In this document: one piece after another, positions 34,353 through 42,919 of the stretch
Numbering within the stretch: position 1 is the stretch's first letter
How the letters are laid out: the number at the start of each line of letters is the position of its first letter
Origin: Muribaculaceae bacterium
GTDB taxonomy: Bacteria > Bacteroidota > Bacteroidia > Bacteroidales > Muribaculaceae
Direction of reading: 5' to 3'
Assembly: GCA_017548365.1 (NCBI GenBank)
Contig: JAFZAC010000016.1
Location: 62,001 to 126,000, forward strand
DNA length: 64,000 bases
Notes under the pieces: generated by a model
Told to the model about the DNA's origin: nothing
Databases searched by the model: none
Seen by the model: only the letters and a program-made list of their open reading frames with translations
Made by a program: the position numbers and the translations under genes

Positions 34353-35810
34353 TTACTCGCCCAGGAGTTGCTTTGCCATGTTCTGAGCGGCACGGCGGCC
34401 ATCGCCCATGGCGAGGATTACAGTGGCACCGCCACGCACGATGTCGCCACCGGCGTAAAGATCTCCAATATTGGACTGCATGGTCTCTTCGTTGACAACT
34501 ATAGTATTGCGGCGACTCACGTCAAGCCCCTCAATAGAGCGAGGCACAAGCTGATTTGGTGATACACCTACAGCCACAATCACGATGTCAACAGGAATTT
34601 CCTCTATTGCTCCCTCAACAGGCACTGGCGAGCGGCGTCCGCTGGCGTCAGGTTCACCAAGCTCCATACGCTGGATGCGCATTGCTTTGATATGTCCCTT
34701 TTCATCGCCAATGTACTCGATAGGATTGTGAAGAGTCATGAACTCAACGCCCTCTTCCTTGGCATGTCCAACCTCCTCACGACGAGCAGGCATCTCCTCC
34801 TCGCTGCGACGATAGACGAGAATAACACGTTTAGCACCCATTCGCAGAGCAGTGCGGGTAGAGTCCATTGCAGTGTTACCACCACCAATTACGGCAATTG
34901 TATCACCCTTCATAACGGGAGTGTCACCACCACGACCGGCACTCATCAAGTTGATGCGGGTGAGGTACTCATTACTTGACATAACACCAATTAGGTTCTC
35001 GCCTGGAATATCCATGAAACGTGGGAAGCCAGCACCAGAGCCAACGAACACTCCCTTGAAGCCCTGCTCGTGCAGGTCATCGTAAGTAATGGTCTTGCCA
35101 ACGAGCACGTCTTTCTCAAACTTCACGCCCATCTTACGCAGGCCTTCGATTTCATAATCCACGATGCTGTTTGGCAATCGGAACTCGGGGATTCCATACT
35201 TGAGCACACCTCCTATCTCGTGAAGAGCCTCAAATACTGTAACATCAAATCCTTGCTTTGCCATGTCACCAGCAAATGAAAGTCCTGAAGGACCACTACC
35301 GATAACGGCAACCTTGATGCCATTGGCAGGTTTCATAGGTGGAATCTCTTGCTCGGTGTTGTTGCGCTGCCAGTCGGCAGCAAAACGCTCCAGATAGCCA
35401 ATTGCCACAGCTGGCTGTTTCATCTTCAAGCGTATGCACTTGCTCTCGCACTGCTTCTCCTGAGGACACACTCGACCGCATACTGCTGGGAGCGAACTTG
35501 TCTCTTTGAGGGTAGCAGCAGCTTGGGCGAACTCGCCACGCTCAATATTCTTGATGAACTTGGGAATATTTATGCCCACAGGGCAACCAGTGACACACTG
35601 AGGATTTGGGCAGTCGAGACAACGGGTAGCCTCAAGGACTGCCTGCTCTTCATTGATGCCCTGGTTCACCTCCTCATTGCAAGTGATTCGGTAGGCAGGA
35701 TCGAGTTGTGGCATTTCCACACGCTCTATATTGTTTCTCTCTTTTGCTGTCTTCGACTTGCGCAATTCTTCGCGCCAAGCCTCATTGCGAGATTCGTTAT
35801 AGTTTTCCAT
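34353..35810 (-). CDS. nfnB: NADPH-dependent oxidoreductase, NfnB/GltD-like large subunit
   Basis: 485 residues, homologous to glutamate synthase small subunit. N-terminal cysteine sets CLDCPNPQCVTGCP and CGRVCPQEKQCESKC bind two [4Fe-4S] clusters. GSGPSGLSFAGDMAKQG binds FAD, and VIGGGNTAMDSTRTALRMGA binds NADPH. No glutamate synthase large subunit gene is adjacent. Instead the gene lies 23 bases downstream of an FAD/[2Fe-2S] protein, the pairing of NfnAB, the electron-bifurcating NADH-dependent ferredoxin:NADP+ oxidoreductase. That reaction is inferred from the pairing; a generic GltD annotation would also fit this chain alone. Confidence 0.88.
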   Translation of the reverse strand: MENYNESRNEAWREELRKSKTAKERNNIERVEMPQLDPAYRITCNEEVNQGINEEQAVLEATRCLDCPNPQCVTGCPVGINIPKFIKNIERGEFAQAAATLKETSSLPAVCGRVCPQEKQCESKCIRLKMKQPAVAIGYLERFAADWQRNNTEQEIPPMKPANGIKVAVIGSGPSGLSFAGDMAKQGFDVTVFEALHEIGGVLKYGIPEFRLPNSIVDYEIEGLRKMGVKFEKDVLVGKTITYDDLHEQGFKGVFVGSGAGFPRFMDIPGENLIGVMSSNEYLTRINLMSAGRGGDTPVMKGDTIAVIGGGNTAMDSTRTALRMGAKRVILVYRRSEEEMPARREEVGHAKEEGVEFMTLHNPIEYIGDEKGHIKAMRIQRMELGEPDASGRRSPVPVEGAIEEIPVDIVIVAVGVSPNQLVPRSIEGLDVSRRNTIVVNEETMQSNIGDLYAGGDIVRGGATVILAMGDGRRAAQNMAKQLLGE

Positions 35811-35833
35811 ATCTTGTCTTTCTTTAAGCTAAT

Positions 35834-36610
35834 TTACATTTTCAAGCGCATTAACAACTCGTCGAAGTCAATCTCATGAGCATCGAATTCTGGACCCTCT
35901 ACACACACAAAACGGGTCTTGCCGCCTACTGTCACACGGCAAGCGCCGCACATGCCTGTGCCGTCGACCATAATAGCGTTGAGCGATGCCTCGGTTGGTA
36001 CCTCATACTTTTTAGTAAGCAGCGACACGAATTTCATCATGATGGCAGGACCGATTGTCACCACCTTATCAACTTTCTCACGCTTGATAACCTCTTCTAC
36101 TCCGACAGTAACAAGACCTTTGTTACCATAGCTACCGTCGTCGGTCATAATAATCACGTCGTCGCTCGAGGCACGAACCTCATCCTCAAGGATAATAAGA
36201 TCCTTGGTGCGGCCGGCAAGTACGCTGACTACTCGGTTTCCTGCCTCTTTCATGGCGCGGATAATGGGCAGCAAAGGAGCAACACCCACACCACCGCCGC
36301 AGCAAAGCACGGTGCCGTATTTCTCGATGCGTGTAGCCTGTCCCAGAGGTCCTACCACGTCGGTGAGGTATTCGCCCGGCTCAAGAGCACAAATTTTGCG
36401 GGTTGAATCACCGACGCTTTGAATCACTAGAGTGATGGTGCCAGCTGCAGGGTCGCTATCGGCGATTGTCAAAGGAATTCTCTCTCCCTTCTCACCGCAG
36501 CGCACAATCACAAAGTGACCAGCACGGCGAGCTTTAGCAATAAGGGGAGCTTCAACAACGAGTTTTGTAACATTCTCGCTGAAACGTTGTTTACTTACAA
36601 TCTTATTCAT
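35834..36610 (-). CDS. nfnA: NfnA-like ferredoxin-NADP+ reductase small subunit
   Basis: 258 residues. An N-terminal FAD-binding barrel is followed by an NAD-binding fold (VLCCGGGVGVAPLLPIIRAM). The C-terminus carries the [2Fe-2S] cysteines DGTGMCGACRVTVGGKTRFVC, as in PyrK, sulfide dehydrogenase subunit B and NfnA. Together with the downstream partner it should balance NADH, NADPH and ferredoxin pools. First gene of the pair, with a promoter at 36681. Confidence 0.88.
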   Translation of the reverse strand: MNKIVSKQRFSENVTKLVVEAPLIAKARRAGHFVIVRCGEKGERIPLTIADSDPAAGTITLVIQSVGDSTRKICALEPGEYLTDVVGPLGQATRIEKYGTVLCCGGGVGVAPLLPIIRAMKEAGNRVVSVLAGRTKDLIILEDEVRASSDDVIIMTDDGSYGNKGLVTVGVEEVIKREKVDKVVTIGPAIMMKFVSLLTKKYEVPTEASLNAIMVDGTGMCGACRVTVGGKTRFVCVEGPEFDAHEIDFDELLMRLKM

Positions 36611-36680
36611 TGTTTATAGTTAATGTGAATTAGTTATTCTCTATATAGGTGGCCAAAATCGGCCCCATTTATTGAACGTG

Positions 36681-36688
36681 CAAAGGTA
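36681..36688 (-). promoter_or_regulatory. -7 element for nfnAB
   Basis: TACCTTTG on the minus strand, 70 bases before the nfnA start. Confidence 0.55.
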
Positions 36689-36773
36689 AATAGAATTTCT
36701 GAAATAGAACTCCTATATTTAATAAACTTTTCAACAAACGTTTTTGTCGACACTCCTAATTTTGGACTGTGGG

Positions 36774-37982
36774 TTAATCACCGCAGAACTGTCCTGCCAG
36801 CAGGATGGCGTGTGTGTACTCGTCATAAACGAAATAAAGGAAAGGATGGTTGGCTGTAAATTGTGAATGCATTGCTTTGACAATGAAACTTTGGACAGTC
36901 ACGCCGCTAGCCTCAGTACCGTATTCGTTGACAGTTATTTTTGTATCTTGTGTAAATCGGTTGATGTATGACTCCGCATTGCTGAGCCTACTGAAATTTG
37001 CATTCTCGTTAAATGCAGTGGGCATCAGAGTCATTAACATCTCTTGCAAATCCAGATTGCAAGTTGTTGAGAATCGAGGCAAATTGAGGTCAATCACTGA
37101 CGATGTTGCTTTAAGGCTTGAGATTATGCGATTGAATTCACCAGCATTCATTGTCTCTACAAAATTGTTTATTTTCATGTTTTTAGGCAGAACAATGAGC
37201 ATGCGGAATTCGCTGTTGTCATATTTCATTGATATGGCTTGACATTTGTCGTTTTCGTAATAGAGCTCTCGGAAATATTGGAACATAGTAGGCACTTGCG
37301 TGGTGATTCCGTCATCGTTGGAAAAATCCATATCATGAGTTAGGCTCTTGTCAAAAGGATTCTTCCACAATGCCTTAAATTTCAAGTAATTGATGAGATA
37401 GACAAGTTCATTAACATTAGTCTGCTTGATTATGTCGTCAAATTCGCCATTCGATTGTTGTTTAATCCAGTCATTTATTTGCCGAGTTGCATCAGTAGTG
37501 CCAAAATCGAGATTGCTCATTTGGGCATTATAGTTGCCTTCAATCGACTTGATGAAATCCTGATTAATAATGAAATTCTTGTTTATAACCAAATAATTGC
37601 TCATAACGACCGAAGGAGAGAAATAAGCGACATATCTGCCATAAAAGGAATTTGCCTTTGCCGATGGACCAGTTAAAGCCTCAATTTCTTGAAGAGTTGC
37701 AGCGCTGGCACCATTGCTTGCCATAGCAAGTGCACAACTCACGCTCAATGGTGAGAATGTAAAACTTTTATAAGGGTCCTTCTTTGACTGTTTATTCAGA
37801 AGAGTAAAAGTCAGAGCATTATTTTTATCAACACACTGCCTGTCATCATCACTCATAACCAATGTTTGGTTATTTTGAGTGACTTGTGAGTTTGCACTGA
37901 CCTTAATCCCCCTAGTGTTCTTAGCGCTACAAGAACATGACAGAGAGAGGATCATCATAATAATAGGAAGAACTTTTTTCAT
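36774..37982 (-). CDS. Secreted serpin-family protease inhibitor
   Basis: 402 residues with a lipoprotein-like signal (ILSLSCSCSAK). The serpin core is complete: NALTFTLLNKQSKKDPYKSF, SPLSVSCALAMASNGA, INYLKFKALWKNPFD, and the C-terminal hinge NEYGTEASG followed by NHPFLYFVYDE. Counting from hinge Gly as P15, as in alpha-1-antitrypsin, gives P1 = Lys369 and P1' = Ala370. The P11'-P12' Pro-Phe falls exactly where it should. The small-residue hinge supports an inhibitory serpin aimed at trypsin-like proteases. It lies 21 bases after the RelA gene on the same strand, so it may share that transcript. Confidence 0.9.
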   Translation of the reverse strand: MKKVLPIIMMILSLSCSCSAKNTRGIKVSANSQVTQNNQTLVMSDDDRQCVDKNNALTFTLLNKQSKKDPYKSFTFSPLSVSCALAMASNGASAATLQEIEALTGPSAKANSFYGRYVAYFSPSVVMSNYLVINKNFIINQDFIKSIEGNYNAQMSNLDFGTTDATRQINDWIKQQSNGEFDDIIKQTNVNELVYLINYLKFKALWKNPFDKSLTHDMDFSNDDGITTQVPTMFQYFRELYYENDKCQAISMKYDNSEFRMLIVLPKNMKINNFVETMNAGEFNRIISSLKATSSVIDLNLPRFSTTCNLDLQEMLMTLMPTAFNENANFSRLSNAESYINRFTQDTKITVNEYGTEASGVTVQSFIVKAMHSQFTANHPFLYFVYDEYTHAILLAGQFCGD

Positions 37983-38003
37983 TGGTTTTTTATATCTAAT
38001 TAG

Positions 38004-40220
38004 TTAGTAGCTTGTGCGTTGAACTTCTTTTACTCCTTTGAGATTTTTAATTTTCTTGATAAGCTGGTCAAGGTTGTCTAGACTGTTGATGCCTATTACC
38101 AGGTGACCCTCAAATAGTCCACCAGTACTATTGATAGAGACGCTGCGAAGAATTGCGTCGCCCTCCTTGTTAATTAGCGATGTGATGTTGGAAACAATTC
38201 CGATGTCATCGTTGCCAACCACCTTTAGAGTGGCTGCAAACTGTTTGCCAACTTTTCCGCTCCATTTAGATTTTATAATGCGATAAGGATACTTGGCAAG
38301 CAAATGCCTTACATTACCACAGTCGCGACGGTGAATCTTTATAGCACCATCGCTGGCAATAAATCCCACAATAGCATCACCATATATAGGGTTACAGCAC
38401 CGTGATAACTTGTAGTTAATGCCCTTCACATTGTTGCCAATCACAAGTATGTCGTCGCTTGAACGGTCATCTTCATCGGCCTTGTGCTGCAAAACAAAGT
38501 TCTCGGCTGTTTCGTGGTTTTTAGTAGACTCTTGCTGCTTTGCCAAAAACTCAAGATAATCTTCAACCAAAGTGGCTATATCGATCTTTTCCTCATCAAT
38601 AGCTACGTAGAAATCGGTCATTGTTTTATAGCCTTTCTTAGAGATGAATCGGCTCATGGTGGGTTCGTCAATCTCAATCTTTCGGTTCTTGAAACGGCGT
38701 TGCACAAGTTCTCGACCCATATCGGCATGCTTCGACTGCACCTCGTTGATAGCGAGCCTGATTTTATTGCGTGCCTTGCTTGTCACCACCCAGTTCAGCC
38801 AATCGATGCGCGGCACTTGAGTTGATGAAGTGATGATTTCCACTGTATCACCGCTTCGTAACCTATAGTTGATTTTTTGATTCTTTCCATCAACCTTAGC
38901 GCCCATGCAAGTACATCCCACACGAGAATGAATGCGGAAAGCGAAGTCGAGCACCGTTGCCCCCTTAGGGAACTGGAACACATCGCCACGAGGAGTGAAC
39001 ACAAAGACCTCTTCATCATAGAGGTTCATGTGCATATTGCGTATGAGATCCATTCGATCTTTGCTACCCTCTTCGAGCACTTCTCGCACATTGTTCATCC
39101 AACGGTCTATGCCACCATCGGCCTTCACTCCTTTATATCTCCAGTGAGCAGCAAGTCCCATCTCGGCGACCTCGTCCATGCGCTCGGTACGGATTTGCAC
39201 CTCTACCCACTTGTCGTCCTTACCTTTGAAAGTGCCATGCAGCGATTCATAGCCGTTGCTCTTGGGCATAGTTATCCAATCTCTCAAACGGGAGGGATTG
39301 GCCTGATAAATGTCTCCCACCAGTGAGTAGGCATACCAGCAATCACGTTTTTCGTATTCAGGCGGTGTATCGATAATGATGCGGATCGCAAAAAGGTCGT
39401 AAATGTCATTCATATCGACCTTCTTGGTTTTCATTTTATTCCAGATGGAGTTGATTGACTTAGTACGCCCCTTCACATGACACTTAATGTGCTCACGATC
39501 TAAAACCTGCTTGATGGGTGCTGTAAATTCCTCAATGTACTGGTCTCGCATCTGCTTAGTTTCATTAAGATGAGCTGCAATCTTGTTATACACATCGCGT
39601 TGCAGATACTTGAGCGACAGGTCTTCTAGCTCAGTCTTTACTTGATACAGTCCTAACTTGTGTGCCAAAGGAGCATAAAGGTAACGAGACTCAAGCGAGA
39701 TATCGCGCACAAACTTCTCATCACCATGATTATTGATATTTCTCATTAGCCCCAGTCGGTCAAGAATCATAATGATTACCACACGAATGTCCTCGGCAAA
39801 TGTGACAAGGAGCTTGCGGAAATTCTCGTCATCAACAGCTGCCTGTTTCTTATAAAGTTGTGAAATCTTGATGAGCCCATGCACCAACTTTGCCACATCT
39901 TCACCAAACCACTCGCCTATCTCCTGCTCGGTAATGTGCCCATTGCGGCATAAGTTGTAAATGAGTACCGCAATTGTCATATTACGGTCATGGGCGATGA
40001 AGTCATGGATGAGTTCGGCAGTAATAAGTGATCTTATCACGGGGTTTATTCCATACTTGTCACGGCGGTATACACCCTGATTCACCCCGCTTGAAATGAT
40101 TGAATGCAATCGCCATAAATCGTCAATTGTGGCATCGAATCGCATATTGTTCCACAATTTGCGTACAATGCGTAGCAATTCGTCTCGCTCATTATTATGA
40201 AAATATCTTAATTCTGCCAT
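38004..40220 (-). CDS. RelA/SpoT-family (p)ppGpp synthetase with degenerate hydrolase domain
   Basis: About 738 residues from the ATG before AELRYF (40220; 40229 also possible). Order: HD-type N-domain, synthetase, TGS (VFVFTPRGDVFQFPKG), linker and C-terminal ACT (QFAATLKVVGNDDIGIVSNI). The synthetase retains GRTKSINSIWNKM, NDIYDLFAIRIIID, MPKSNGYESLH and EVQIRTERM. The hydrolase site is lost: the HDxxED motif reads YNLCRN, the His of the HP motif is Asn, and the HN of DRLHNMR is GL. Expected activity is therefore synthesis only (RelA-like). The far-upstream start at 40292 is not credible. Confidence 0.93.
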   Translation of the reverse strand: MAELRYFHNNERDELLRIVRKLWNNMRFDATIDDLWRLHSIISSGVNQGVYRRDKYGINPVIRSLITAELIHDFIAHDRNMTIAVLIYNLCRNGHITEQEIGEWFGEDVAKLVHGLIKISQLYKKQAAVDDENFRKLLVTFAEDIRVVIIMILDRLGLMRNINNHGDEKFVRDISLESRYLYAPLAHKLGLYQVKTELEDLSLKYLQRDVYNKIAAHLNETKQMRDQYIEEFTAPIKQVLDREHIKCHVKGRTKSINSIWNKMKTKKVDMNDIYDLFAIRIIIDTPPEYEKRDCWYAYSLVGDIYQANPSRLRDWITMPKSNGYESLHGTFKGKDDKWVEVQIRTERMDEVAEMGLAAHWRYKGVKADGGIDRWMNNVREVLEEGSKDRMDLIRNMHMNLYDEEVFVFTPRGDVFQFPKGATVLDFAFRIHSRVGCTCMGAKVDGKNQKINYRLRSGDTVEIITSSTQVPRIDWLNWVVTSKARNKIRLAINEVQSKHADMGRELVQRRFKNRKIEIDEPTMSRFISKKGYKTMTDFYVAIDEEKIDIATLVEDYLEFLAKQQESTKNHETAENFVLQHKADEDDRSSDDILVIGNNVKGINYKLSRCCNPIYGDAIVGFIASDGAIKIHRRDCGNVRHLLAKYPYRIIKSKWSGKVGKQFAATLKVVGNDDIGIVSNITSLINKEGDAILRSVSINSTGGLFEGHLVIGINSLDNLDQLIKKIKNLKGVKEVQRTSY

Positions 40221-40310
40221 TTTTTTCATTCTTTTACTCGAAAAAGCATTCAAAATTAATTTATTCTTCGTAACTTTACAAATTAATTCCACATTATTAG
40301 CAAATAATCA

Positions 40311-40318
40311 CAAAATTA
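40311..40318 (-). promoter_or_regulatory. -7 element for the RelA-like gene
   Basis: TAATTTTG on the minus strand, 90 bases before the start at 40220. Confidence 0.5.
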
Positions 40319-40326
40319 CATAAACC

Positions 40327-41847
40327 ATGTTTACTGACCAAGACAAACAATTAATTGAAAGAAAAGGCATAACGGCCTCAATGCTTGAAGAACAAGTGAA
40401 ACGTTTTGAGAAAGGTTTCCCACAATTGCGCATCCACTCGGTTGCAACGGTTGGGAACGGTATCATGCGTCTGAACGAGAAAGACATCAACCACTACATC
40501 AAAGTGTGGAGACAGTCGCAACAAGAAGGCACGACAATTGAGAAGTTTGTGCCTGCCTCGGGCGCAGCAAGCCGCATGTTCAAGAATATGTTTGCCTTTA
40601 CAACCTCGGGCAGGACAGCTCCTGAGACCGACTTTGAGAAGACCTATTTTGACAACATTGGGCATTTCGCGTTCTACACATCGCTTAACAAGGCATGTGA
40701 GCGCCTCTACAAAGCTCCCATCCCCAAACTAATAGAGGAAGGCAAATATGTTGAGATTGCAAAGGCTATGCTTGAAAAAGATGGGCTTAACTATGGATTC
40801 CTTCCTAAAGCACTGCTTCAATTTCACAAAGCCACTGGCGGCAGCGTTCATACCTCGCTCGAGGAACATCTTGAAGAAGGAGCACAATATGCAGCTAACA
40901 ATAAACGCCAAGTCAATATCCATTTCACCGTATCGCCTGAGCACCGAAAAGAGTTTGAAAAAGTTCTTAAAGCCAAGCGTCCAAAGATGGAGATGGTTTG
41001 GGGCGTGAAATATAATGTTACAATGAGCGAGCAAAAGCAATCGACTGACACAATTGCAGTGAACCTCGACAACACGCCCTATTGTGACACCAACGGTGAC
41101 CTATTCTTCCGTCCTGCAGGTCATGGCGCGCTCATTGAGAACCTCAACGAACGTAATGCCGATGTGGTATTTGTGAAAAATATTGATAATGTGGTGCCAT
41201 TGAGGTTGCGCAACGCGACAGTTCGTTACAAGAAGGCAATTGGAGGCTACTTGATTGATGTTCAGCGTACCATCACTAAGCACTTAACAACACTTGACAA
41301 TGGTGCTAATGCCAACGAGTTGAAGAGTATTCTGAGATTTGTAGAAAACCGCCTGTGCACACGCAATGAAGCGACAGCTAGTATGGATGACAAGCAACTT
41401 GCCGAATACTTGCGCAGCAAGCTTAACCGCCCAATCAGGGTTTGCGGCATGGTGCTCAACGAAGGAGAGCCAGGTGGAGGTCCTTACCTCGCCTATAATG
41501 CCGACGGCAGCTACTCACCGCAGATCCTCGAGGCGGCACAAATCGATGAGAACGACCCAGCGGCTGTTGAACTGATGAAGAGCGGCACACACTTCAATCC
41601 AGTAGATTTAGTGTGCTATATCAAGGATTACAAGGGCAACAAATTTGACCTCAAGCAGTTTGTAGATCAAGAGACAGGCCTCATATCAATGAAGTCGACA
41701 GGCGGAGTGGAGATTAAAGCTCTCGAGCTGCCTGGCTTGTGGAACGGTTCTATGAGCGACTGGAACACTGTATTTGTTGAAGTGCCCATTGAGACCTTCA
41801 ACCCAGTGAAGACTGTCAACGACCTCCTTCGTCCACAGCATCAGTAA
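40327..41847 (+). CDS. DUF4301 family protein
   Basis: 506 residues, resembling the DUF4301 family known mainly from Bacteroidetes and without assigned function. Motifs seen are FVPASGAASRMFKNMFAF near residue 76, FRPAGHGALIENLNE, VFVKNIDNVVPLRLR and RPIRVCGMVLNEGEPGGGPY. The VKNIDN and GHGAL patterns recall sugar-nucleotidyltransferase folds, but I cannot assign a substrate. Cytoplasmic, divergent from the RelA-like gene. Confidence 0.8.
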   Translation: MFTDQDKQLIERKGITASMLEEQVKRFEKGFPQLRIHSVATVGNGIMRLNEKDINHYIKVWRQSQQEGTTIEKFVPASGAASRMFKNMFAFTTSGRTAPETDFEKTYFDNIGHFAFYTSLNKACERLYKAPIPKLIEEGKYVEIAKAMLEKDGLNYGFLPKALLQFHKATGGSVHTSLEEHLEEGAQYAANNKRQVNIHFTVSPEHRKEFEKVLKAKRPKMEMVWGVKYNVTMSEQKQSTDTIAVNLDNTPYCDTNGDLFFRPAGHGALIENLNERNADVVFVKNIDNVVPLRLRNATVRYKKAIGGYLIDVQRTITKHLTTLDNGANANELKSILRFVENRLCTRNEATASMDDKQLAEYLRSKLNRPIRVCGMVLNEGEPGGGPYLAYNADGSYSPQILEAAQIDENDPAAVELMKSGTHFNPVDLVCYIKDYKGNKFDLKQFVDQETGLISMKSTGGVEIKALELPGLWNGSMSDWNTVFVEVPIETFNPVKTVNDLLRPQHQ

Positions 41848-41918
41848 TTAATTGATTCTCTTTAAACTTTTAAAAGTTTTTTCTATCTAAGAATAAAATT
41901 CATTTTAATATATAAAAC

Positions 41919-42332
41919 ATGAAAAAAACTTTATTGATTTTAGTGGCAATATTTACCATGTGTAGCATTGCCAACGCACAGACCGATAATAAGGTAAAAG
42001 TAATTAACCAAGATGAATTTGTTGCACTATTCGATATGGAAACCGGAGCTATAGCTCAACCTTCGGTTTTCGACTTCAATGCCACTTGGTGCGGTCCATG
42101 CCGTCGTCTCGCACCAATCCTAGAAGAACTTGCAGCAGAATATGAAGGTCGTGTGAACTTCTACAGTATTGATGTTGACAACAATAGAGAATTAGCACAA
42201 ATGCTTCAAATTCAGAGCATACCTTACGTGCTATTTTTTAACATCAATGGAGACGACCCTGAGGAGCTAATAGGTTTGGCATCAAAAGAAGAAGTTAAAG
42301 TATATATAGAAAAAATATTACAAACTAAATAG
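41919..42332 (+). CDS. Exported thioredoxin-fold protein
   Basis: 137 residues: signal peptide to about ANAQ (residue 21), then a single thioredoxin domain with active site WCGPC at 57-61 and the cis-Pro in IQSIPYVLFF. It is predicted to be a periplasmic thiol-disulfide reductase. The next gene starts eight bases later and is probably co-transcribed. Confidence 0.9.
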   Translation: MKKTLLILVAIFTMCSIANAQTDNKVKVINQDEFVALFDMETGAIAQPSVFDFNATWCGPCRRLAPILEELAAEYEGRVNFYSIDVDNNRELAQMLQIQSIPYVLFFNINGDDPEELIGLASKEEVKVYIEKILQTK

Positions 42333-42340
42333 ATACCACT

Positions 42341-42859
42341 ATGAAAAGAATAATCTTAGGACTACTACTTATTGCTGTTGTTACAGCAATGCCAAGCACC
42401 ATTGATGCTAAAAAGAGAACCACTCGTAAAACTGTTCAAGAAGAGAAATATGATAATCTCTCGGCTCTCGAACGTAAGATTGTGGGCAAACACATGCTCA
42501 GCCTGCAGTGGATTTCATGGAAATACTTTGGCTCGGTTACCATCAAGAAAGAAGCTGATGGAACTATCACTTGCAAAGGTGAACAACTGGCAATAAACTG
42601 CAAGGATTCAGACGATGATTGCAAAACTAATGGTGACTACTTGAAGATAGACGGCATCATAGACATTGTTGATGCCAAGCATCTTGTTTTCATTGGAGAA
42701 ATACGAGAGAAAATCTATCACATGAACAATGGACAGGAAGTGTTGAGGCAAGGCACCTTCCACTTTGAAGCAACTGGCAACCGCAAGTACTGGCGAATGC
42801 AAGAAATGCGAAATCCAGTGGACGAGTGTGTAGACTACATCGACATTTACTTTAAGTAA
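42341..42859 (+). CDS. Secreted protein of unknown family
   Basis: 172 residues with a signal peptide (IILGLLLIAVVTAMPSTIDA) and a mature domain containing ALERKIVGKHMLSLQWISW, then alternating beta strands. Three cysteines in the middle (TCKG, NCKDSDDDCK) and one near the end could form disulfides, which fits the adjacent thioredoxin gene. The layout suggests a lipocalin-like beta fold, but this is only a guess. Confidence 0.7.
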   Translation: MKRIILGLLLIAVVTAMPSTIDAKKRTTRKTVQEEKYDNLSALERKIVGKHMLSLQWISWKYFGSVTIKKEADGTITCKGEQLAINCKDSDDDCKTNGDYLKIDGIIDIVDAKHLVFIGEIREKIYHMNNGQEVLRQGTFHFEATGNRKYWRMQEMRNPVDECVDYIDIYFK

Positions 42860-42878
42860 TAGTTAATTGGTTAATTAC

Positions 42879-42915
42879 AAGGGGACAGGCTAAAGTGGCC
42901 TGTCCCCTTATTTTT
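42879..42915. terminator. Terminator shared by the thioredoxin operon and rarA
   Basis: A 12-bp perfect stem (42879-42890 with 42898-42909) with a 7-base loop, then ATTTTTATTATT on the plus strand. Confidence 0.85.
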
Positions 42916-42919
42916 ATTA

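Noticed and set aside
34259-34495. 78-codon plus-strand frame at the cassette end
   Set aside because: It runs across a terminator and into the antisense strand of nfnB, and has no coding signature.
35349-36406. Two 176-codon plus-strand frames over the nfnAB genes
   Set aside because: They lie opposite well-identified redox enzymes, and their sequences show no motif.
38004-40292. RelA start at 40292
   Set aside because: The added 24 residues have no family match and the ATG at 40220/40229 gives a normal N-terminus.
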